NCBI GenBank assembly: GCA_049513695.1
Contig: JBEKVW010000047.1
Location: forward strand, 1 to 17,231
DNA length: 17,231 nucleotides
From: UBA1162 sp049513695
Lineage (GTDB): Bacteria > Chloroflexota > Dehalococcoidia > GIF9 > UBA5629
Reading direction: 5' to 3'
The position numbers and the translations under genes are program-made. Under the pieces are notes generated by a model that was not told where the DNA came from, did not search any database, and was given only the letters and a program-made list of their open reading frames with translations. Position 1 is the stretch's first letter, and the number at the start of each line of letters is the position of its first letter. Shown here one piece after another: positions 1 to 6,898 of the stretch.

Positions 1-1
1 A

Positions 2-193
2 TTGGGAGGGATATTCGGCCTGATCGACTGTGCCCTGGGCCTGGTATTACTGGTAAAACTTCTCACTATCTATCCGATACTCAGTTGGCTCAACAGCATC
101 CTGGCATCCTCGCACGTTTTAAATTGGCTTGTAGCCAATTTCGGCCCGTTCGTAACGATGCTGCTCCAATTTTTTACCGGCAAGGCGGTATAG
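2..193 (+). CDS. CvpA-family membrane protein, C-terminal fragment
   Basis: This is the 3' end of a gene whose start lies before the window; the reading frame is open to the left edge and ends at TAG 191-193. The visible 63 residues are very hydrophobic. They begin with a GGIFGLIDCALGL stretch followed by a long leucine/valine-rich segment, then a second hydrophobic stretch ending at the C-terminus. The pattern of a conserved GxxFGLxxG-type turn followed by a hydrophobic helix resembles the CvpA (colicin V production) family of small multi-spanning membrane proteins. Their molecular role is poorly defined. The gene converges on tsaB with only two bases between the stop codons. With so little sequence, the family call is an inference from style and could be wrong; that it is a membrane protein is much safer. 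Confidence 0.55.
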   Translation: MGGIFGLIDCALGLVLLVKLLTIYPILSWLNSILASSHVLNWLVANFGPFVTMLLQFFTGKAV

Positions 194-195
194 CC

Positions 196-876
196 CTAAT
201 ATTTCTTTTTGCTCTTGGTGATGGGCGGCTGCCGCAGGTAAATCGGTTGCAGGGTTGCCATGTTGTCTTTCTGACCTGAAGTAAGTTTCAGCCAGCCCAG
301 TGTGGCAAGGCAGCCCGGACGGCGCATCCGTTCCTGCCATTCCGGCACGATAGCCTTTGGGCCCAGAGTAGACTTGATTATATCGGCGGCGGCAGGAGGG
401 ATCTCTCCGCAGAAAACCGTCTTCATCGTTATTTCTTTACATAAGGATTCGGTAGTTGTCAGATATGCCTCCTTCAGGCATTTCCAATTTCCGTTGAGAC
501 TATAAAGGGCGGAGGCGATTTCTCCCCTCCCGGCGTCCTGAAGAGGGCAGACGGGCAGCCCCGTAAAAGCGAAGGGATAGGCCTCGACCTCCAGGGTGCT
601 CACACCCACCAGTGGTATTGACAGGGAGAAAGCCAGTCCCTTGGCGGCGCTGATGCCGGCGCGCAGGCCGTTATAGCTTCCCGGCCCCCTGGCTACGAAG
701 ATAGCGCTCATGTCATGAATGTCGGCTTTGGCCGTCGCCAGCAGCCGGTCGACATTGGGGAACATCTCGGAGGTATGGTTCTGGCCCGGCTTCCAGGTGA
801 GCTCGGCTATGAGCTGGCCTTCTTGCGATAGGGCCAGCCCGCCCCAACCGGTCGATGTGTCTATTGAAAGTTCCAT
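196..876 (-). CDS. tsaB: TsaB, t6A tRNA-modification protein
   Basis: TsaB is the inactive ASKHA-fold paralogue that dimerises with TsaD. Together with TsaE and TsaC it makes N6-threonylcarbamoyladenosine at position 37 of ANN-decoding tRNAs in the cytoplasm. The 226-residue product has the usual N-terminus (IDTSTGWGGLAL), the NHTSEMF stretch near residue 33, and the family signature GPGSYNGLRAGIS at 64-76. The usual Thr in GS(F/Y)TG is Asn here. It ends with the typical LQPIYLRQP segment. Length is normal for the family. The ATG at 874-876 is preceded by an AGAGG ribosome-binding sequence and overlaps the end of tsaE by 16 bases, so the two are translationally coupled. The partner genes tsaC and tsaD are not in this window. 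Confidence 0.93.
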   Translation of the reverse strand: MELSIDTSTGWGGLALSQEGQLIAELTWKPGQNHTSEMFPNVDRLLATAKADIHDMSAIFVARGPGSYNGLRAGISAAKGLAFSLSIPLVGVSTLEVEAYPFAFTGLPVCPLQDAGRGEIASALYSLNGNWKCLKEAYLTTTESLCKEITMKTVFCGEIPPAAADIIKSTLGPKAIVPEWQERMRRPGCLATLGWLKLTSGQKDNMATLQPIYLRQPPITKSKKKY

Positions 877-1361
877 TTTTCCTCTTTATCCTGCTTGAGT
901 TGTTCCATCAAATGCTTCACTAGACCGGCATAGCGCTTTCCCCTTGGCACAAAACTTATCCTGCGGCTGTCTTCTCTCATATGTTCGAGCTCGATGACCA
1001 GGTTGTCCCCGGGCAGTGCGTCTTTGCCCTTCTCAGCCCACTCGATGGCGCATACTGCATCCTCCCTGAAATACTCGTCAAGCCCAAGGTCGAATATCTC
1101 CTCGATATGGTCCAGCCTGTAAAGGTCGAGGTGATAAAGGGTCAGGCGGCCGTGGTACTCACGGGCGATCATAAAGGACGGGCTGCAGGCGTATTCTTTA
1201 ACTCCCAGTCCGAAGGCGATGCCATGGATAAGGCACGTCTTGCCGGTGCCCAGGTTGCCGCTTAATAGATAGATGTCGCCGCCCTGCGCCAGCTTGCCGA
1301 TGATCGTGCCTAGCTTGCGGGTCTCTTCGGGGCTTTGCGTGATCAGGGTTAAATTACCCAT
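861..1361 (-). CDS. tsaE: TsaE, ATPase of the t6A synthesis complex
   Basis: TsaE is the small P-loop ATPase that binds the TsaB-TsaD dimer and drives turnover of t6A synthesis. Starting at the ATG at 1359-1361, the protein has 166 residues with a Walker A motif GNLGTGKT at 35-42, the family's SPSF segment, and the conserved HLDLYRL motif followed by an acidic EYF region and AIEWAEKG. The frame stays open further upstream (to 1427), but those residues would lie deep inside thiL and match nothing in the family. The 1361 start overlaps the thiL stop by only 8 bases, which is the typical coupling arrangement. The C-terminal tail is lysine and glutamate rich and its codons overlap the tsaB start. 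Confidence 0.93.
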   Translation of the reverse strand: MGNLTLITQSPEETRKLGTIIGKLAQGGDIYLLSGNLGTGKTCLIHGIAFGLGVKEYACSPSFMIAREYHGRLTLYHLDLYRLDHIEEIFDLGLDEYFREDAVCAIEWAEKGKDALPGDNLVIELEHMREDSRRISFVPRGKRYAGLVKHLMEQLKQDKEEKWNFQ

Positions 1362-2370
1362 GGCCGGACGGCCTCTTATAATGGTCCCATCCTTGTCGAT
1401 TGAAAGCCAGCTTTTTGCCCCTGGCATCCAGAACGGTTATTGTGCCCGGTTGGCCGGAGATTATCTCCCCGATAACGGCCGGAGCAGGCTTCATCGCTTT
1501 GATCACGGCATCCATAGTTTCGGGTAAGGCCGTGAAAAGCAGTTGATAGTCCTCGCCCCCGGTCAAAATGAGCTCCAGGTATTCCTGATTAAAATACTTT
1601 CTTAAGAGACGGTGCACAGGAAGATTTTGCTCGTAAATTACGGCGCCGGCACAGCTCGCCTCGCATATATGCCCTAGGTCCGAGAGCAGCCCGTCGCTGG
1701 TATCGATGGCGGCCTTGACGCCACAGGCTGCCAGCCTGGGGCCGGAATCCAGCCCGGGGGCGGGATGCAGGTGGGCATCGCGCAATACCTTCATATCAGC
1801 CTCGTTTATTTTCTTGCGGCTGGTGAGGGCTTTCAAGCCGGCCGCTGAGAGGCCCGGATGACCGAACACAGCGATGAGGTCGCCCGGCCTGGCGGCGGAA
1901 CGGGTCATGATATCCTTGCCCGCAACGCCTGTCAGGGTCACGTTGACAACCACCTTTTTCGAAGCTGAGATATTACCCCCGGCCAAAGTAATACCATATT
2001 TGTTGCATATCTCTATCATACCCTCGTACATGGCCAGCACATCGCTGACCCGGTGAGATCCCGGCAGTGCCAGAGAGACCAGTGCGTACTGGGGCTTGCC
2101 GCCCATCGCGTATATATCGCTGATATTGATGGCTATCGATTTCCAGCCCAGGTCCCGCCAGCCTGTATAGGAGAAGTCAAAATGGATATCCTCGACAAGT
2201 ATGTCGGTTGTGATCAGCTCCGTGCCGCTGCGGGATTTCCAGGCCGCCGCGTCGTCACCTATAGGTACCAGTAGGTTCTGCCATGAGCCCGCTTTTTTAT
2301 TGCCCTTTTTGTCGATGAGACCGGCCAGTTTATCGATCAGGCCGAATTCACCCAGTTCAGATACACGCAT
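1354..2370 (-). CDS. thiL: Thiamine-monophosphate kinase ThiL
   Basis: ThiL phosphorylates thiamine monophosphate with ATP to give thiamine diphosphate, the last step of cofactor synthesis. The 338-residue product from the ATG at 2368-2370 starts with the typical ELGEFGLIDKL. It carries the metal/ATP residues in IGDDAAA (37-43), TTDILVEDIHF (54-64), NISDIYAMGG (82-91), IDTSDGLLSDL (222-232) and LTGGEDYQLLF (269-279). An in-frame start 29 codons further upstream is possible, but those extra residues are not family-like and cross the promoter. A TATAAT box lies just 6 bases before the ATG, so the message probably starts at or next to the start codon. ThiL beside tsaE/tsaB is a common bacterial neighbourhood. 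No TPP riboswitch was seen upstream. Confidence 0.95.
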   Translation of the reverse strand: MRVSELGEFGLIDKLAGLIDKKGNKKAGSWQNLLVPIGDDAAAWKSRSGTELITTDILVEDIHFDFSYTGWRDLGWKSIAINISDIYAMGGKPQYALVSLALPGSHRVSDVLAMYEGMIEICNKYGITLAGGNISASKKVVVNVTLTGVAGKDIMTRSAARPGDLIAVFGHPGLSAAGLKALTSRKKINEADMKVLRDAHLHPAPGLDSGPRLAACGVKAAIDTSDGLLSDLGHICEASCAGAVIYEQNLPVHRLLRKYFNQEYLELILTGGEDYQLLFTALPETMDAVIKAMKPAPAVIGEIISGQPGTITVLDARGKKLAFNRQGWDHYKRPSGHG

Positions 2371-2376
2371 GGCGTG

Positions 2377-2385
2377 ATTATACCA
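2377..2385 (-). promoter_or_regulatory. Extended -10 promoter of thiL-tsaE-tsaB
   Basis: Read on the minus strand, TGG-TATAAT is a perfect -10 hexamer with the TGn extension. It sits six bases before the thiL ATG. No good -35 hexamer is visible at the expected distance, which fits an extended -10 promoter. Transcription would begin at about base 2370, the A of the ATG itself, giving a leaderless mRNA. Confidence 0.65.
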
Positions 2386-2424
2386 CACGTATATTTCAGG
2401 GCACGAGAGGAATTTGATCGGGTC

Positions 2425-2453
2425 TTGATATGCGTCTAAACCACGTATATAAT
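2425..2453 (+). promoter_or_regulatory. Promoter of the zinc-ribbon protein gene
   Basis: TTGATA (2425-2430) and a perfect TATAAT (2448-2453) are separated by 17 bases, the ideal sigma-70 layout. Transcription would start near 2460, leaving a leader of about 24 bases that contains the AGGCGGTGA ribosome-binding sequence. The thiL promoter fires in the opposite direction from the same 113-base gap. Confidence 0.8.
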
Positions 2454-2483
2454 GCAAGAAAGTAAATTATCAGGCGGTGATAT

Positions 2484-2822
2484 ATGCAGCAAATGGTGAC
2501 ATGCCCCAATTGTGGTTCTCAGAACGCTGCTAACCAGCAATTCTGCGTATCATGTGGAGCAAACCTGGGGACGTCAGGCCGCCCGCATGTGCCGGTCGTC
2601 ACCGGCATTGCTGCCCCGGTGGCTCAGCCTATGATGACGCCTAATTTGCCTCCTGCCGTGCAGTCGGAGAAACAAGTTGACATAAAACCGACCTGGGCGC
2701 TGGCCTGGGGACTTTTCTGGAGGACGTTATGCCTGCTCCTGTTTACGGGAGGGCTGATGTTCCTTTTGTACATGGTCGCAAGGATGGTTTTGGGCTACAA
2801 CTCGGTCTTTGGCAGCTTTTAA
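2484..2822 (+). CDS. Small zinc-ribbon protein with C-terminal membrane span
   Basis: The 112-residue product has an N-terminal double-CxxC zinc ribbon: CPNCG at 7-11 and CVSCG at 21-25 with 10 residues between the knuckles. A proline/valine-rich linker (about 30-65) follows, then one hydrophobic helix near residues 76-100. A cytoplasmic ribbon tethered to the membrane by a single C-terminal helix is therefore likely. This zinc-ribbon type is widespread and usually mediates protein or nucleic-acid contacts; no enzymatic domain is visible, so the function is unknown. The ATG is preceded by AGGCGGTGA with good spacing. The gene has its own strong promoter and a hairpin terminator, so it is a single-gene transcription unit. 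Confidence 0.8.
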   Translation: MQQMVTCPNCGSQNAANQQFCVSCGANLGTSGRPHVPVVTGIAAPVAQPMMTPNLPPAVQSEKQVDIKPTWALAWGLFWRTLCLLLFTGGLMFLLYMVARMVLGYNSVFGSF

Positions 2823-2858
2823 GTTAATATCCTATAATCAATTGACTTAAAATTCTGA

Positions 2859-2889
2859 GGAGTGCTGTGATGAAACAGCACTCCGTTTT
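2859..2889 (+). terminator. Intrinsic terminator after the zinc-ribbon gene
   Basis: A perfect 10-base-pair stem (GGAGTGCTGT at 2859-2868 with ACAGCACTCC at 2875-2884) closes a 6-base loop and is followed by GTTTTG. The T tract is short, but the stem is strong and lies 36 bases after the zinc-ribbon stop codon. Confidence 0.8.
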
Positions 2890-2916
2890 GATAAATAGGC
2901 ATACCAAAAATAATAA
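2888..2916 (+). promoter_or_regulatory. Possible promoter of the cyclophilin gene
   Basis: TTGATA (2888-2893) and a weak TAATAA (2911-2916) are 17 bases apart, directly after the terminator. The -10 match is poor, and a start near 2923 would remove most of the AAGAGGAAAG sequence that looks like the ribosome-binding site. This is only a candidate. Confidence 0.3.
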
Positions 2917-2933
2917 GAGGAAAGCCTGCTGAA

Positions 2934-3614
2934 ATGACTAAACACAAACCTATAAAAAATAAACACCAGAATAAAAAACAGGGACAAAATAAATGGTATA
3001 AGAATAAAGTTGGAATTGTCGTGATAACCCTGGTCTGTCTGGCCGGACTAACTCTGACTTTATATCTAACAGGAGTGTTTAAAATGGACTCACAAACTCC
3101 CAAGACCCCCAAGGGCTATAACTCTCCTATTCCTATGGTTATTGACGTGAATAAGAAATATACAGCCACAATTAAGACCGTTAAAGGAGACATAGTCTGT
3201 GAGCTGTATCCCCAGGACGCGCCTGTCACGGTGAACAGCTTTGTCTCCCTGGCTCGCAAAGGTTATTACAACGGATGCACTTTTCACCGGGTTATACCGG
3301 GTTTTATGGCGCAGGGTGGAGACCCCACCGGCACCGGTGCAGGAGGGCCCGGCTATGAGTTCCAGAACGAAATCAGCGGGCGAAAACACATTACAGGTGC
3401 GCTTTCCATGGCAAACAAGGGACCCAATACCAACGGAAGCCAGTTCTTTATATGCTACCAGCCTCAGCCGGCGCTGGATGGAAAATACAGCGTATTCGGC
3501 CAGGTTGTTCAGGGCATGGATATCGTGAACAAGCTGACGCCGCGTGATCCCACTCAAAACCCTTCCTTTAAGGGCGACGTCATCAACGAGATAGATATAA
3601 CTGAGAGCAACTAG
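2934..3614 (+). CDS. Membrane-anchored cyclophilin-type peptidyl-prolyl isomerase
   Basis: The product catalyses cis-trans isomerisation of proline peptide bonds, here probably outside the cytoplasmic membrane. It has 226 residues: a strongly basic N-terminus (1-25), one membrane span or uncleaved signal anchor (about 26-46), a short linker, and a cyclophilin domain (about 75-224). Active-site residues are visible in FHRVIPGFMAQGGD (117-130; catalytic Arg119, with Phe124, Met125 and Gln127), ANKGPNTNGSQFF (160-172) and LDGKYSVFG (181-189). The tryptophan that human CypA has just before LDGK is replaced here by PA, as in many bacterial forms. Lys/Arg richness before the span predicts the catalytic domain outside. 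It converges on the next gene with a 7-base gap. It may fold or chaperone secreted proteins; the client is unknown. Confidence 0.92.
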   Translation: MTKHKPIKNKHQNKKQGQNKWYKNKVGIVVITLVCLAGLTLTLYLTGVFKMDSQTPKTPKGYNSPIPMVIDVNKKYTATIKTVKGDIVCELYPQDAPVTVNSFVSLARKGYYNGCTFHRVIPGFMAQGGDPTGTGAGGPGYEFQNEISGRKHITGALSMANKGPNTNGSQFFICYQPQPALDGKYSVFGQVVQGMDIVNKLTPRDPTQNPSFKGDVINEIDITESN

Positions 3615-3621
3615 GGGAAAA

Positions 3622-4023
3622 TCAAATAATGCCCCAGTCCCGGTAGCCCTGTTGTATGACGGCCAAATATTCGGTTGACGGCTTGCCCTCTTCCTGCTGT
3701 GCAGCCTTTATATAGGTTAGGGCATCGTAAGCATCGCCGCCATCGGCAAAGACCCTTACATTGAGGTGTTTATAATTGACCGGATATTCTTCCCATTTAT
3801 CCAGCTTGCGCAGTCCGGCCTCGGTAATATCATAAACAGCGCCTATAACCTTATCGCCCCTGGAGCCCTTAATGGTGGCTTCGGCGCCCTTACGGCCGCG
3901 CGAAAATCCGGTAAAGATGAGCTTGAAGTTGGGGAGGGTGGCCACGACTTTGGCGACCGCCTCAGGGCAGTGTTCTTTCATTTGCTTGCGGCTCATGTTG
4001 GAAGCGTAGGCGAAGTAATACAT
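3622..4023 (-). CDS. Gamma-glutamylcyclotransferase-like protein (AIG2/GGCT fold)
   Basis: The 133-residue product begins MYYFAYASNM, the substrate-binding loop of the GGCT/AIG2 superfamily (FAYGSNM-like, with Ala for Gly). It has the LDKWEEYPVNY segment (74-84), where Glu78 matches the catalytic acid of the LDxxEG motif. Family members release 5-oxoproline from gamma-glutamyl amines or peptides; the exact substrate cannot be read from sequence. Two ATGs lie in tandem at 4021-4026. The ribosome-binding GGAGG (4029-4033 on the plus map) is 2 bases from the first and 5 from the second, so 4023 is chosen. The frame continues upstream to 4161, but those residues overlap the promoter region and are not family-like. 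Confidence 0.85.
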   Translation of the reverse strand: MYYFAYASNMSRKQMKEHCPEAVAKVVATLPNFKLIFTGFSRGRKGAEATIKGSRGDKVIGAVYDITEAGLRKLDKWEEYPVNYKHLNVRVFADGGDAYDALTYIKAAQQEEGKPSTEYLAVIQQGYRDWGII

Positions 4024-4045
4024 CATCCCCTCCTGTAAGGGACTA

Positions 4046-4074
4046 ATGGTAACATCGCGGCCGGTGCCAGTCAA
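4046..4074 (-). promoter_or_regulatory. Promoter of the GGCT-like gene
   Basis: On the minus strand, TTGACT (4074-4069) and TACCAT (4051-4046) are 17 bases apart, and TGT before the -10 gives a TGn extension. Transcription from about 4039 leaves a 16-base leader holding the GGAGG site. Confidence 0.6.
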
Positions 4075-4108
4075 AGCGTATAAGACCAATGGCGTGCGGC
4101 GGCTTTTG

Positions 4109-4117
4109 TGATATAAT
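4109..4117 (+). promoter_or_regulatory. Extended -10 promoter of the metallophosphoesterase gene
   Basis: TGA-TATAAT is a perfect -10 with TGn extension, ending nine bases before the GTG start at 4127. No convincing -35 is seen. The transcript would begin between 4124 and 4127, so it is leaderless or has at most about three leader bases. The layout mirrors that of thiL. Confidence 0.6.
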
Positions 4118-4126
4118 CCACCTTCC

Positions 4127-4858
4127 GTGAAGTACCTGATTATTGCGGATATACACAGCAACCTGGAAGCCTTTCAGACGGTGCTGGATGATGCTAAGAA
4201 CTACGGCGGCTTCGAACGTGTGTGGTGCCTGGGCGATGTAGTGGGCTACGGGCCGGACCCGTCGGCCTGCATCAAGCTGTTGAGGGAGTTGAACCCGCTG
4301 TGTGTCAGCGGCAATCACGACCAGGCGGCCGTGGGCAAGATCGATATAGGAGATTTCAACTCCGACGCCGCCCGGGCCAACCGCTGGACGGCGGGACAAT
4401 TAAGCGAGGATGACCGGGACTACCTGCTGGCGCTGCCTGAAACATTGGTGCAGGATGATTTTACGCTGGTCCACGGCAGCCCGCGTATGCCGGTTTGGGA
4501 ATATATAGCGCATGCTTTCACAGCGGCCGATAATTTCGACTATTTCTATACTCTGTATTGTCTGGTGGGGCATACCCATGTGCCGTTTCTCTTTGAGCAG
4601 GAGGACTCGCTGGTCAAGGAGAGCTATTTGAACGACGGCGACATATTAATGCCGGCCGGCAAGAGGCTGATCATCAATCCGGGTGGAGTGGGGCAACCCC
4701 GCGATCGCGACCCCCGGGCCGCCTACGTTATCTATGATTCGGAGGATGGGATAATCCACCATCACAGGGTATCCTATGAGATCGGATTGACGCAGGACAA
4801 AATGGAGGCTGCAGAGTTGCCGGAATTCCTGGTGAGCAGATTGGGATGGGGAGTCTAG
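4127..4858 (+). CDS. Calcineurin-like metallophosphoesterase (YfcE/MJ0936-like)
   Basis: The 243-residue protein is a cytoplasmic two-metal phosphoesterase of the Metallophos_2 group. All metal ligands are present: ADIHSN at 7-12 (Asp8, His10), GDVVGYG at 36-42 (Asp37), SGNHD at 61-65 (Asn63, His64), VHGSP at 115-119 (His116) and GHTHVP at 148-153 (His149, His151). The NPGGVGQPRD segment (184-193) typical of this group follows. Such enzymes hydrolyse phosphodiesters or phosphomonoesters; the natural substrate is usually unknown and is not evident here. It starts with GTG and has no Shine-Dalgarno sequence, which agrees with a leaderless message from the TATAAT at 4112-4117. The SRP RNA promoter begins right after its stop codon. 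Confidence 0.9.
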   Translation: MKYLIIADIHSNLEAFQTVLDDAKNYGGFERVWCLGDVVGYGPDPSACIKLLRELNPLCVSGNHDQAAVGKIDIGDFNSDAARANRWTAGQLSEDDRDYLLALPETLVQDDFTLVHGSPRMPVWEYIAHAFTAADNFDYFYTLYCLVGHTHVPFLFEQEDSLVKESYLNDGDILMPAGKRLIINPGGVGQPRDRDPRAAYVIYDSEDGIIHHHRVSYEIGLTQDKMEAAELPEFLVSRLGWGV

Positions 4859-4860
4859 CC

Positions 4861-4889
4861 TTGAAAAGTCATAATCTGAGTAGTAGTAT
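4861..4889 (+). promoter_or_regulatory. Promoter of the SRP RNA
   Basis: TTGAAA (4861-4866; 5 of 6 consensus) and TAGTAT (4884-4889; 4 of 6) are separated by exactly 17 bases. The first base of the predicted SRP RNA closing stem, 4897, lies eight bases past the end of the -10, exactly where transcription should begin. Confidence 0.7.
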
Positions 4890-4896
4890 TTGAATT

Positions 4897-5164
4897 GGGT
4901 CGTGCTAGATGGGGAACTAGCGGTGCCCTGTACCCGAGATCCGCTTTAGCGGGGTTGAATCCCGGCTCGAGGTTTTGTTTTTCAATACTGCAATGGTTAA
5001 GTGGCGATGAAGGTTGGGTCTTGCGCGGCGGAGGGCTATGAATCCCGTCAGGTCCGGAAGGAAGCAGCGGTAAATGGTAAGCTCCGGGTGACGCAGGGAT
5101 GCCTGGCTGGAGCTGGCTGGCAAGTGTAAGCTGAAAGGCACTATCGACAGCCGGTGCACGGCCC
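4897..5164 (+). ncRNA. ffs: Large bacterial SRP RNA (6S/scRNA type, with Alu domain)
   Basis: This is the RNA of the signal recognition particle, which with Ffh targets membrane and secreted proteins to the translocon. The S-domain hallmark GTCAGGTCCGGAAGGAAGC (5047-5065) is present, with a GGAA tetraloop at 5056-5059. The 5' part has the Alu-domain signatures GCGGTGCCCTGTACCC (from 4920) and GGTTGAATCCCGGCTCGAGG, as in the Bacillus scRNA, which makes it the long rather than the 4.5S type. The ends pair in a 9-bp helix: GGGTCGTGC (4897-4905) with GCACGGCCC (5156-5164), one G-U pair included. Length is about 268 nt. No clear terminator follows, so read-through into rsmA is possible. I recognised this from memory of the family; no covariance search was run. 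Confidence 0.95.
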
Positions 5165-5192
5165 ACTCGATTATTTTACGTTCTGCTGTATA

Positions 5193-6044
5193 GTGCTGCA
5201 TAAAAAGAAAGTACCAACGGGCAATATCCATCAGCTTCAAAGCGCGCACCCAAAGGCTAAAAAAAGGCTGGGGCAGAATTTCCTCATTGACGAAAATATC
5301 AGGGATATCATCATAGGGGCGGCAGACCTGTCCGCCTCGGATACTGTCCTGGAGGTCGGCCCGGGCGTGGGTATCCTCACGGAGAAGCTGGCCGAAAGGG
5401 CGGGCAGGGTAGTTGCGGTAGAGCTGGATGATAGCCTGGCAAAGCGCTTGAAGGGGAAAATGGGCGGCCATCGCAACCTGGAAGTGGTTCATGCCGATAT
5501 CCTCGACGTCAATTTAAAGGTTATTCTGGGAACCAGCCGTTCATATAAAGTGGTGGCCAATATCCCATACTATATAACTTCCCCTATACTCCATCTATTT
5601 ATGCATGGGGAGTTGAAGCCGGGCTTAATGGTCATCATGATGCAGGAAGAGGTGGCCGAAGATGTAACGGCCCGGCCGGGCAAGATGAATTTTCTATCCG
5701 TCAGCATGCAGATATGCAGCAGGCCTGAAATTGTATGCCGTGTGCCCGCTCAAAGCTTTTATCCGCCCCCTAAAGTGGATTCGGCTGTGGTTAAATTCAG
5801 CATGCTGTCCGAGCCTGCCATAAAAGTGGAAAATATGGACGGCTTTCTGCAATTCGTGCACAGCGGCTTCGCCGCTCCCAGAAAGCAACTGCGTAATTCA
5901 CTGGCCATCGGCCTGAAAAAAGAGCCTGTACAAGCGGAGGAACTTTTAAAGCTGGCCAAAATCGATCCTCAGCGGCGACCGGGGACACTGGAGCTGGCTG
6001 AGTGGCGGGACTTATATTGCATCACCGGGGGTATTTCATGCTGA
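5193..6044 (+). CDS. rsmA: 16S rRNA dimethyladenosine transferase RsmA/KsgA
   Basis: RsmA dimethylates two adjacent adenosines in the 3'-terminal hairpin of 16S rRNA using S-adenosylmethionine, a late check in 30S assembly. The protein has the KKRLGQNFLID opening motif (23-33), the SAM-binding EVGPGVGILTEKL (54-66), VELDD (76-80), the catalytic NIPYYITSPI (123-132) and the FYPPPKVDSAV segment. The frame is open from a GTG at 5154, but that codon lies inside the SRP RNA closing stem. The GTG at 5193 gives 283 residues, a normal length, and is preferred although no ribosome-binding sequence is visible before it. The start is therefore the least certain in the window. The 3' end overlaps ispE by 7 bases. 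Confidence 0.93.
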   Translation: MLHKKKVPTGNIHQLQSAHPKAKKRLGQNFLIDENIRDIIIGAADLSASDTVLEVGPGVGILTEKLAERAGRVVAVELDDSLAKRLKGKMGGHRNLEVVHADILDVNLKVILGTSRSYKVVANIPYYITSPILHLFMHGELKPGLMVIMMQEEVAEDVTARPGKMNFLSVSMQICSRPEIVCRVPAQSFYPPPKVDSAVVKFSMLSEPAIKVENMDGFLQFVHSGFAAPRKQLRNSLAIGLKKEPVQAEELLKLAKIDPQRRPGTLELAEWRDLYCITGGISC

Positions 6045-6898
6045 CGGTGAAAGCTCCGGCCAAGATCAACCTGGTGCTGGAAGTGCTGGGCAAACGCGGC
6101 GACGGCTATCATGAGACAAAAAGTATCATGCAAGCAGTGAGTCTTTTTGATATATTGAGCTTCGAAAAAAGCGACCGTCTGGAAATCGGTTGTAACGTTC
6201 CCGCCCTGCGATCGGCGGATAACCTGGTCATCAAAGCTGCAGAAGAATTAAGAGAAAAGACAGGATGTGGCGGGGGTGCCCGCATACGTCTTGAAAAAGC
6301 AATTCCCCTGGATAGCGGGCTGGGGGGCGGCAGCAGTGATGCCGCGGCGGCCCTGGTTGGGTTGAATAAATTATGGTCGCTCAGCCTATCCCAAAAGAAT
6401 CTGGCTGAAATCGCGGCGGATGTCGGGTCCGACGTGCCGTTTTTTATCTATGGTGGAACTTGTATGGCGGAAGGCAGGGGAGAGAGGATCACTCCCTTGC
6501 CCGATATAGATGGAACATATTATTTGCTGGTCAGGCCTGATATCAAGGTAGAGGCCGGCAAGACGGGAAGGCTGTACTCCATGCTCGGCCCCGGGGCGTT
6601 TACAGCAGGCCGTCACGCGGACAATGCCGGGGAACAGGTACGGAGGGAACATAAAATCAGACCGCATTTGCTGTATAACGCCTTTGATAAAATCGCCTTG
6701 TATGCATACCACGGGATGGAAGATTACTGGACACGGTTCAGCGCGGTGGTGGATGGTGATATTCACCTGGCAGGTTCGGGGCCGGCGCTATTTGCTGTAA
6801 TGGGCGGCCGGCCGCAGGCCGAGGCCCTTCAATTAAAGCTTGGAAGCAATGGAATAAAATCGTACGTAGTCGCGAGTTTAGGAAAAAATGAAGCCTGA
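6038..6898 (+). CDS. ispE: 4-diphosphocytidyl-2-C-methyl-D-erythritol kinase IspE
   Basis: IspE phosphorylates CDP-methylerythritol with ATP, the fourth step of the MEP route to isoprenoid precursors. From the ATG at 6038 the product has 286 residues. It shows the GHMP-kinase features: PAKINL (7-12, Lys9), the ATP loop PLDSGLGGGSSDAA (90-103), catalytic Asp132 in GSDVPFF and the C-terminal LAGSGPALF (244-252). A frame extension to 6002 would only add residues inside rsmA. The start is preceded by a GGGGG run and lies within the last codons of rsmA, so the two are coupled. The organism therefore uses the MEP pathway. Residues around 190-207 form a basic, less conserved insertion. Confidence 0.95.
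   Translation: MLTVKAPAKINLVLEVLGKRGDGYHETKSIMQAVSLFDILSFEKSDRLEIGCNVPALRSADNLVIKAAEELREKTGCGGGARIRLEKAIPLDSGLGGGSSDAAAALVGLNKLWSLSLSQKNLAEIAADVGSDVPFFIYGGTCMAEGRGERITPLPDIDGTYYLLVRPDIKVEAGKTGRLYSMLGPGAFTAGRHADNAGEQVRREHKIRPHLLYNAFDKIALYAYHGMEDYWTRFSAVVDGDIHLAGSGPALFAVMGGRPQAEALQLKLGSNGIKSYVVASLGKNEA

Noticed and set aside
2371..2483. TPP riboswitch upstream of thiL
   Set aside because: The gap holds two back-to-back promoters, the predicted thiL transcript has no leader, and no TPP-box sequences were seen.
2842..2847. TTGACT as the -35 box of the cyclophilin gene
   Set aside because: The position 17 bases downstream falls inside the terminator stem and has no -10-like hexamer.
3090..3557. 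155-residue minus-strand frame over the cyclophilin gene
   Set aside because: The plus-strand cyclophilin motifs are unmistakable; the antisense translation has none.
4917..5492. 191-residue minus-strand open frame
   Set aside because: It lies over the SRP RNA and the start of rsmA, both strongly supported, and its translation has no family features.
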